Virus record (IMG/VR): IMGVR_UViG_3300023184_000042
Location: 62,001-126,000 of that record
DNA from: a virus
Strand: one strand, 5' to 3'
Length of the DNA: 64,000 nt
The translations under genes were made by a program, and so were the position numbers. The notes beneath the pieces are model-generated. The model did not search any database and was not told where the DNA came from. It was given only the letters and a program-made list of their open reading frames with translations. Positions 58,401 to 64,000 of the stretch are shown in pieces; position 1 is the first letter of the stretch; every line of letters starts with the position of its first letter.

Positions 58401-58517
58401 ACTTCTCAGCCAGTGTCTGTTAATATAGGAGGTAAAGTAATTGATGAAATTGAAAAACAAACTACCTTAAGAAAAACATATAATACTAAAATGGATAGTG
58501 CTCACGGAGCATTTTAA
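55491..58517 (+). CDS. Tape measure protein
   Basis: 1008 residues (T4 gp29 is 590). The N-terminus is Pro/Lys-rich ('KAPPKAPPKSPPGLP'). Long coiled-coil helices occupy ~40-260, and hydrophobic segments occur at ~300-345 ('FMATLGPLLVPLLAIAAVV') and ~680-850. Near residues 874-905 is 'AKGGTIGKSGMAVVGEKGPE' followed by a Pro-Ala-Gly-Ala turn, a C-terminal motif common to tape measure proteins of siphophages and myophages. The protein sets tail length and probably forms a membrane channel on injection. The motif is more typical of non-T4 tape measures. Confidence 0.85.
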   Translation: MAKQQPKSSAPKTPPKAPPKAPPKSPPGLPKPDTKGYKDIADFSKKFLEDQKQQAINSADLNKLAEELAGSWGDVSNAIKAVSKYSSKLGDEFSDVEDLTKTLVRNLENVGGELYEQLNVTDKIKELQESQNKKLAQYSKIKAGTNKALKENLSSEQELSNLIAERTKEQKGFGVFEDEAFKNSKKKIEDSIALNNQLIENNKLAYETLRAEQSINASRIISLKAIEDIGQALDVANKKAKEQGIDIEALSKDISAPFEKVLGFLDSMPGGGVLKNFLGVDKKLEGVTTAITQSFITGLASTGSVGTAAFGALSAGASTFMATLGPLLVPLLAIAAVVAGLKRGLEIDQEVSDFGKAMGMSREEAAGVHEEMESIAIETKVIGANTKELYGAYQELAKSIGVTKLANADMAESQVLLKNQMGMTADEASEFQKLSMMTGKTSEQNLAIIQAGVQASTGGLMNYKDAAKDIAGSSKKMQAGYHNDIKALTKAVVQAKKLGMTLDETGDISKNLLDIESSLENEMKANVLTGKHMNMNTARQLALQGKSAEAAAEAVKQAGDYNDIIAMAPYQLEATAAAAGMTADQLLKSAETSKMFNDIAAETGVQLDENGSLTDEQLEKAASLGNEAAKKLVTDKQSASAQEKLAALGDKLLALFDELMSGPLGEMMSVLGDMATKVFPVLGFALENAFAPLKWTWKLLSAIWDIIGGPLMESFDAIGEAIEEIKKPFTELFSTFSSGEGAGFMKVLKDIGSIIIDNIFMPIKITLGFITGAIKAIGQVVSHFIEDQLGGLMDIFGGIKKIFSGDIMDGLKQLGGGIMDFLLAPFKAAGNLIIGLLNAIISGVNAISVKVPDWVPGLGGQTFGFDISEIPYLAKGGTIGKSGMAVVGEKGPEIASLPAGATVSSNSDSGGILSKLGEAANSMTGGVSGGLGELTNSLMNALMPGSESGGSAPAQDNSEMVSILKQILAATSQPVSVNIGGKVIDEIEKQTTLRKTYNTKMDSAHGAF

Positions 58518-58527
58518 TATATAAAAT

Positions 58528-61272
58528 ATGGCATTAGTCGACTTAAAATCTAATTTAGCAAACTTTCGAGCAGATTTCTCTCATGAAAGTAAATTGAAAT
58601 CACCGGGAAATACGCCAGGTTCAATGCCTATAGATATTCAAAAGAAATCTCCTAATAACGTGCCTACTCAAAGATATATCAATGAGATAAAAGTAGATCC
58701 TGTTATTAAGCCAAAGATATCGACAGTAAACCCTATTAAGACTCAATTAAAAGATAAGGTATCTAATATTGTTACTATCACAACTTCAGTAAAAGATAAA
58801 AAATCAACAATAGCTCCTTTACAAACAGTATTAAATGACAAGACTTCTCAAGTAGATCCTTTAAAGACTGAAGTAAAAATTAAAGCTTCACAAATTGCTC
58901 CTTTAAAGGCTTTGTTAAAAGATAAGATTTCTCAAGTAGCTCCTTTAAAAACTGAAGTAAAAGATAAAACTTCAAACATTGCTACTATTCAAACTTTGTT
59001 AAAAGATAAAAATTCAGCTATTACTACCACAAAAACTGAAGTAAAAGATAAGGAGTCTAAAATTGTAACTATTAATACTGTAATAAAAGCTAAAGAATCT
59101 TCTATAAAAGCTTCAGCATTTAGTACTCCCGATATATCAAAACAGCATCATGAAGTTAAACCTAAATACAATAAAAATGTATTAGAGATTGGCACATATA
59201 AAATAGATAATCAATTAGGATCAACAGGCTCGCCTTTTAAATATTTAAAAAGCGGAGCTTTAACAACAAAGAAATTTTCAGATAAAGGATATTCAGACAA
59301 AAGAAGATATGACGATTCAGTTAAGTCCGTAAAAGGGCAACCAGGTAAAAGTCTTTTATATGCAAAAGGAATGGAACAAAATTCTCCTTCTGCAATAGAT
59401 GCTGAATACGCTAAATACAATTTGCAAGACGATTCATTCAACCCTACTTACATGAAACAACCTTTCATAGTAAGACCTATAGGAAAAAGATGGGGCTTTA
59501 AAAACTCTCCAGGTGCATTTGATGATGGATTGATTAGAGGTGGTATGACAACTGCTATTGAACGTTCAGCATTAGATACTGCTAGAATTGCAAAATGGAT
59601 GGCATCTCCTAAAGGTTTATTATGGGTAGTTAAACAGATAGGTTTAGGATTAACCAATCCAAAAGTTGAAGCTATTGGAGGTGCATTAACAAGACAAACA
59701 AGAATACATTCAGGATTAGCTTCTTTATTATCTGTGCCAACCACTGCATTTGGAATACATTTCACTCGCCATGGAGTACCGTTTTTAAACGCCACATCTA
59801 GCTATGGAAATGTCATTGACTCATTAAGTTCCAAAGGCAATACTACTTACAGTCGTTTAATTAATTTAAAATCTGAATTATTTGCTAAAGATATACCAGG
59901 GACTCCAACTCAAAGTAAATTCGTTACAGATTTAATTCAAAAAGTCGGGCCTCTTCGTAAAGCAATAGGATTTACTGGAATGCCAATTGTATCCTTATCA
60001 GGATTAGCAGGTCCAGGCTCAGTATATGGTATAGGATTAACTACTATTAAAAGACATTATAACAGTAGAAATTTACCTAATGACAAAACTGAAGCTCCAG
60101 CAGAAAACAAAACTTCTTTTATTAATCCTAGCTCTTTAAGTAAACCTTACGCCTCGGATAAAATAGGGTTTTCGGGAACTGCTGAAAGTGGAGGTACTTA
60201 CGAATCGAAATTAAAAAATATTGGTGAGAGTAAGAACTTTGGTAAAACTCAAACACCAGGTGCAAGTTCTAATGGAATTAAACCTAGTATTGAAACTGCT
60301 GATAATAGAAATTCGTCATACCCAGAGGCAAAAGCTTTTGGAATTAATAATTACGTAACGACTGCATATAACAAAATTAAAAAATCTTCAGACATTGCTG
60401 CAATACCAAATGATTTTAGAAATGATTTAGAAATTACAAATCAAAAATTTTCTGGAAAGGCTGAAGATACTAAGTACTATGAAAAATATGATATCCAAAA
60501 TAAAACATCGGGATATGGGTTAGGCACTCCTGGTAGGGTAGGAAAGGATAGATCAAAACCAAATACATTTATTAAAAAAGGAAATGATTTTTCATTTAAA
60601 ACTGCTGATAATAGAAATATATTAACTTCAAATGCTGCATTTGAAGGAGATATGATTACCGGTTTGGATATAGGAGGGGGTGATGATTATCCAACTAATC
60701 ACAAAGATTTTATAAAATTTTATTTTGAAGATGCTACTCAAGGTAAAAATATAATGGCATTTCGAGCAACACTTAATGGATTTACAGATTCATTTTCGCC
60801 GGGTTGGGATGCAATTGCTATTATGGGTCGTCCAGATAGTGCTTATTTATATTCATCTTTTGAACGAAGTGTTTCTTTTAATTTTACAGTAGCAGCAACT
60901 ACTCGGTCTGAAATGATTCCTATGTGGAGAAAATTAAATTATTTATCTACATACACAATGCCTGATTTAGTAGGAGGTTCAAAACCTTCAGGTCCTATGA
61001 TGCGATTTACAATAGGAGATTTATTTCATAGAACTGCTGGATTTATATCTTCATTATCATATACAATTCCGGATGATGCGACATGGGACATTGCTGAAGA
61101 TTCAAAAGACCAAGTTGCAAAACAACTTCCTATGATGATGGAAGTATCGATGGCTTTAACAGTAATAGGTGATTATAGACCACAAAAAATGGGAAGAGCA
61201 TATAGTTTATCTCCAAAAGGAGGAGTAGCAGAAGGCCCAGGAAATTGGATTGGCGATGCTGATACAAAATAA
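58528..61272 (+). CDS. Baseplate/tube-initiator-like protein with N-terminal 14-residue repeats
   Basis: 914 residues. Residues 63-202 are ten tandem 14-residue repeats of the pattern K-x-S-x-I/V-x-P-L-K-T-x-L/V-K-D. The middle is a large, mostly polar region. The C-terminal ~200 residues ('FIKFYFEDATQGKNIMAFRA', 'SPGWDAIAIMGRPDSAYLYS', 'GPMMRFTIGDLFHRTAGFIS', 'LSYTIPDDATWDI') match a family of baseplate proteins that cap or start the tail tube in marine T4-like phages (gp48/gp54-like; assignment uncertain). Location between tape measure and gp53-like genes supports a baseplate role. Confidence 0.6.
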   Translation: MALVDLKSNLANFRADFSHESKLKSPGNTPGSMPIDIQKKSPNNVPTQRYINEIKVDPVIKPKISTVNPIKTQLKDKVSNIVTITTSVKDKKSTIAPLQTVLNDKTSQVDPLKTEVKIKASQIAPLKALLKDKISQVAPLKTEVKDKTSNIATIQTLLKDKNSAITTTKTEVKDKESKIVTINTVIKAKESSIKASAFSTPDISKQHHEVKPKYNKNVLEIGTYKIDNQLGSTGSPFKYLKSGALTTKKFSDKGYSDKRRYDDSVKSVKGQPGKSLLYAKGMEQNSPSAIDAEYAKYNLQDDSFNPTYMKQPFIVRPIGKRWGFKNSPGAFDDGLIRGGMTTAIERSALDTARIAKWMASPKGLLWVVKQIGLGLTNPKVEAIGGALTRQTRIHSGLASLLSVPTTAFGIHFTRHGVPFLNATSSYGNVIDSLSSKGNTTYSRLINLKSELFAKDIPGTPTQSKFVTDLIQKVGPLRKAIGFTGMPIVSLSGLAGPGSVYGIGLTTIKRHYNSRNLPNDKTEAPAENKTSFINPSSLSKPYASDKIGFSGTAESGGTYESKLKNIGESKNFGKTQTPGASSNGIKPSIETADNRNSSYPEAKAFGINNYVTTAYNKIKKSSDIAAIPNDFRNDLEITNQKFSGKAEDTKYYEKYDIQNKTSGYGLGTPGRVGKDRSKPNTFIKKGNDFSFKTADNRNILTSNAAFEGDMITGLDIGGGDDYPTNHKDFIKFYFEDATQGKNIMAFRATLNGFTDSFSPGWDAIAIMGRPDSAYLYSSFERSVSFNFTVAATTRSEMIPMWRKLNYLSTYTMPDLVGGSKPSGPMMRFTIGDLFHRTAGFISSLSYTIPDDATWDIAEDSKDQVAKQLPMMMEVSMALTVIGDYRPQKMGRAYSLSPKGGVAEGPGNWIGDADTK
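58714..59133 (+). repeat. Ten 42-nt coding tandem repeats
   Basis: Exact 14-codon period, consensus K-x-S-x-I-x-P-L-K-T-x-V-K-D; DNA copies are imperfect, with recurrent AAAGATAA and CCTTTAAA blocks. Confidence 0.75.
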
Positions 61273-61283
61273 ATTTAATTATT

Positions 61284-61604
61284 ATGGCAAGATACGACAA
61301 TTATTCATTTAAACAAAAAACAAAACTAGATGAAGACAATAAACGAAGATATTACGATTCGTTGCTAGATCCAACAATTCCATTAAGTTATTCAGACATT
61401 TATGTTATAACTACAATTGGAGATAGATTAGATTCATTAGCATGGAAGTACTATGCTAACGCAGAATTTTGGTGGATGATAGCAGCTGCTAATCCTGATT
61501 TGCGAAAGGATTCCTTATATTTAGAACCTGGGATTCAATTAAGAATACCTCAAGACTATAATGAAGTGTTAATGTTATATAAAGATCAAAACCAATCTAG
61601 ATAA
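61284..61604 (+). CDS. Baseplate wedge protein (T4 gp53-like)
   Basis: 106 residues. 'YSDIYVITTIGDRLDSLAWK', 'FWWMIAAANPDLRKDSLYLE' and 'PGIQLRIP' form a LysM-like fold typical of gp53-type baseplate wedge proteins, shorter than T4 gp53 (196). Wedge proteins hold the baseplate wedges together around the hub. Its stop (TAA at 61602-61604) overlaps the ATG of the hub gene by one base, and the preceding gene ends 11 nt upstream, so the baseplate genes are tightly packed. Confidence 0.8.
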   Translation: MARYDNYSFKQKTKLDEDNKRRYYDSLLDPTIPLSYSDIYVITTIGDRLDSLAWKYYANAEFWWMIAAANPDLRKDSLYLEPGIQLRIPQDYNEVLMLYKDQNQSR

Positions 61605-63424
61605 TGGCAGATACTATTTTTTATACTGCAGTAGACGGAGGAGTTACAGGAGCATTAAATGCTCGTAAAAACATATACTCAGCTGCAGTAAGAGATTCCG
61701 GAGCTCATGCATGGCTTAATCAAAAAATGGCTTATGCATCTGCAACTGCGTTTCATAAAAAAGCTGGAAGGTCAGCATCACTTCAATTAGTTGTTGGAGG
61801 AGGTATTGGAGGAAAAGGATTATATGAACCAGGTCAATCTTCAGCAGGTACTTTCAATCCAAAGCCACATATTACTTCAGTTAAAATATCTAGTGCAGGA
61901 GATTTTGGGTCTGTATTAAAATGCGACATATCTTTTACAGTTTACAACTTAAACGATTTAGATGGTAAGCAAGCATTTTTTGATTTAGGAGCTGAAGTAA
62001 ACGTAAAATATGGATGGCATAAAGATGGCGGTGCTGGCGGATCGGCCGGCAATTTCAAAGGATTTGTATATAATTTTAGTTTTCAAGTTAATTCTGTAGG
62101 TGGATTTGATTGTGTATGCAATGCAATGGGAGAAGGAATGGCTATTTTAGGAGCCTCTGCTAATCCTGCTTCAGACGCTAAAGGAAAAGAAATTGCAGAT
62201 GCTTTAGGTAACAAAGTACATGGAGATACTGTAATGGGAGCTTTAGAAGTTATAGTTGATGGGTTAGAAGGTCAGGCAGATCAAATTGTTGGGCCTGACG
62301 GAGTAGGAAATGTTAAATTTCCAGATTCATGGGGTACGGGAGCAGGAGAAGATGGCGAAGAAGCTACTCCACATTATTACGTATCTCTAGAAGCGTTTGT
62401 TAAATTAGCAGTTGAAAAAATACATGATACTTCAGCTAAGCTTAAAGACATATCTATCAAATGTGATGGAACTGTAACAAAAGGAAATGTTCCGGCAGGA
62501 GGATCTAATATGCTAGTATCAGGAAATCCAAAAGAAATTTTATTGCCAGAGCCTTACGCTTATTATGGAGGTAAAATGAAATTAGGATTTAATACATATC
62601 AAGGAGAATTTGGCGCCGGCGATTTAAGTAAAATCATGATTAGTATAACTCACTTAAATGATATTGTAAGTAAATTAGCAGATGATAAAGGTAACAATGC
62701 AAAATCTGCAGATACGTCAATTGCAAAATTATTTGCTAAGATATTTGATTCTATTAACATAAATACAGGTACAAGATTTAAATTGTCTATGTCACAGAAT
62801 CCTAAAAATCCTATGGAATTTTTAATTGTAGATTCTAATTATATAGACGGCACGATATCGCCATATCCTATAACAGCTGTTACTAGAGATAGTATTTGCA
62901 GAAGCATTTCATTAGTAGCTAAACTACCTTCAGAAATGGCAACAGCAGCTTATGTAGAAAATACATCCACTTCATCTCCTGCAGGCGCTGTAGTAGCTCA
63001 AATTAATGGAGTTACTGAAAAAGACACTCCTACTAAAGGAGACCCAACAACTTCATATGCAGATGCCAGAATAAAAATAGACGCAACTGGGCCTCCTGAT
63101 CCTAAAGATCCAGACGGAATTGGACCTTCACCAAAAAATGTAAATGCGTTAAGAGCTGCAATTAAAAGAATGTATACTTCAGGAGAAACTGCTAATGGCG
63201 TCAAACCTGGAACTGAAGCATTTCCAGTGCCAATTGAATTTTCATGCACTCTAGATGGAGTAAATGGATTTCTATTTGGAAATGCTATTACATGTAATTA
63301 TCTTCCAGCAGCTTATAAAAAAGCTAAAATATGTTTTACTGTTACTAAAGTAGATCATAATATTTCAGGAAATGACTGGACGACAACTTTAAACACTGTT
63401 TGTAGAGTGCAACCAACATATTAA
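61604..63424 (+). CDS. Baseplate hub protein
   Basis: 606 residues. The N-terminal ~200 residues ('HITSVKISSAGDFGSVLKCD', 'FFDLGAEVNVKYGWHKDGG') are beta-rich and resemble the hub domain of gp27/gpD-type proteins. The C-terminus 'PIEFSCTLDGVNGFLFGNAI', then 'KICFTVTKVDHNISGNDWTT' is a typical hub ending. No lysozyme domain is present, so this is the hub rather than a gp5-type spike. Gene order (tape measure, tube cap, wedge, hub) agrees. It has a Gly-rich N-terminal loop and a central Asp/Pro-rich linker. Confidence 0.7.
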   Translation: MADTIFYTAVDGGVTGALNARKNIYSAAVRDSGAHAWLNQKMAYASATAFHKKAGRSASLQLVVGGGIGGKGLYEPGQSSAGTFNPKPHITSVKISSAGDFGSVLKCDISFTVYNLNDLDGKQAFFDLGAEVNVKYGWHKDGGAGGSAGNFKGFVYNFSFQVNSVGGFDCVCNAMGEGMAILGASANPASDAKGKEIADALGNKVHGDTVMGALEVIVDGLEGQADQIVGPDGVGNVKFPDSWGTGAGEDGEEATPHYYVSLEAFVKLAVEKIHDTSAKLKDISIKCDGTVTKGNVPAGGSNMLVSGNPKEILLPEPYAYYGGKMKLGFNTYQGEFGAGDLSKIMISITHLNDIVSKLADDKGNNAKSADTSIAKLFAKIFDSININTGTRFKLSMSQNPKNPMEFLIVDSNYIDGTISPYPITAVTRDSICRSISLVAKLPSEMATAAYVENTSTSSPAGAVVAQINGVTEKDTPTKGDPTTSYADARIKIDATGPPDPKDPDGIGPSPKNVNALRAAIKRMYTSGETANGVKPGTEAFPVPIEFSCTLDGVNGFLFGNAITCNYLPAAYKKAKICFTVTKVDHNISGNDWTTTLNTVCRVQPTY

Positions 63425-63426
63425 AA

Positions 63427-64000
63427 ATGTATATAAGAAATAAATTATATTATCCAGCTTCTCATATTGTAACTAATCTTCGAACAGATGGGTTAGAATG
63501 GATGCTTGAAAACGGTACTGAATTCAAAGGATTTTATCATAAATACATAGATGGTACTGTATTGACAGGAGCTGTATTTCATAAATCAGATTCTAAAAAA
63601 TTAATACCTTATATTAATAAATTAGATCAGCCTAATAACTTTGAATATGATTCTATAGTCAAAAAGACAGCTATATTAGCTCCTCATTATATATTTCCAA
63701 TTCCTAAATTAGATGATTATAAATCAGGCAAACTAACTAGATATTTTCTTAAAAGAAGAAATTTTTCTAGCTATCAAGATATAATTGAAATTAATAAAGA
63801 TCAATGGCTATCTTGGAAAAAACATTCAGGAGGTATAGATAATAAGTTATATACAGCTACTGAAGTTGATTGGAAATTAACAGGCCCACTTCATGATGAT
63901 AAAACATCACAAAATATTGTTTATGGTGTGTATGATACCAATCAAAGAATTGTGCTTTTAAAAGATCATGAATTTACAGGACTCAAAGATTTCCTAACTG
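63427..64000 (+). CDS. Conserved baseplate/tail structural protein (3' partial)
   Basis: 191 complete codons are present and the frame is still open at the end of the window. It starts 'MYIRNKLYYPASHIVTNLRT', followed by 'EFKGFYHKYIDGTVLTGAVF', 'LAPHYIFPIPKLDDYKSGKL' and 'KRRNFSSYQDIIEINKDQW'. I recognise this pattern from conserved structural proteins downstream of the hub gene in marine T4-like phages, but not with a known function. It begins 2 nt after the hub stop, so it belongs to the same transcript. Confidence 0.55.
   Translation, partial: MYIRNKLYYPASHIVTNLRTDGLEWMLENGTEFKGFYHKYIDGTVLTGAVFHKSDSKKLIPYINKLDQPNNFEYDSIVKKTAILAPHYIFPIPKLDDYKSGKLTRYFLKRRNFSSYQDIIEINKDQWLSWKKHSGGIDNKLYTATEVDWKLTGPLHDDKTSQNIVYGVYDTNQRIVLLKDHEFTGLKDFLT

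Noticed and set aside
61604-63424. Spike lysozyme (gp5-like) for the hub gene
   Set aside because: No lysozyme or OB-fold spike motif is visible; the sequence pattern is that of the hub only.

Overview
The window is a continuous, all-plus-strand block of the virion, DNA-packaging and recombination genes of a contractile-tailed, T4-like phage. Recognisable T4-type genes are the large terminase, portal, prohead protease, acidic scaffold, major capsid protein, three neck/tail-completion proteins, tail sheath, tail tube, a gp26-like baseplate hub protein, a tape measure protein, a gp53-like wedge protein and a hub protein. The DNA is strongly A+T-rich and almost no gene has a Shine-Dalgarno sequence; starts follow A/T-rich leaders instead. 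This, together with fibre proteins full of 17-residue 'N-x-A-I-G-x-x-A-G' repeats, suggests a Bacteroidota (probably flavobacterial) host. Host and phage identity are inference.

Layout. 1-9279: large tail/baseplate structural proteins, including three consecutive genes with a shared C-terminal cap. 9294-13848: DNA-metabolism cassette with a T7-type endonuclease I, a gp61-type primase and one polypeptide joining an Mre11/SbcD nuclease to a Rad50/SbcC ATPase. 13883-26370: fibre/adhesin region with paralogous N-termini, tandem repeats, a fibre-gene remnant and small structural genes. 26375-33661: accessory genes, including a 911-residue multidomain protein (nucleotidyltransferase plus ligase-like domains), a zinc ribbon protein, a membrane-anchored GAF-like protein, a ParB-like protein and an overlapping spanin-like pair. 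33668-44095: terminase, portal, head-core genes, protease, scaffold and capsid. 44196-46234: PhoH, a P-loop kinase and a GH19 endolysin. 46263-55044: neck, sheath, tube and hub genes. 55114-64000: tape measure and baseplate genes.

Two window-wide patterns tie the genes together. First, about twenty intergenic copies of an element with core ATATTTAT followed by WnTnAAA lie mostly 23-34 nt before start codons, often just after a hairpin terminator. They look like the phage late promoter and divide the window into about nineteen short transcription units. Second, about a dozen otherwise unrelated proteins begin with a short basic amphipathic peptide (K-L/I-K-x-I/L-L-x-E type) followed within about 40 residues by an (L/I)-x-E site, usually before A or G. 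T4 uses this arrangement to send internal proteins into the prohead and mature them with the gp21 protease, which is encoded here at 38872-39483. The tagged set includes a kinase, a ParB-like protein, Cys-rich and basic proteins and a membrane protein, which suggests a large packaged or ejected protein complement. This is the best candidate for an undescribed system in the window.

No tRNA, rRNA, CRISPR array, insertion sequence or integrase was recognised. No stretch longer than about 215 bases lacks a gene; the largest gaps are 25170-25380, 41337-41514 and 52017-52166.
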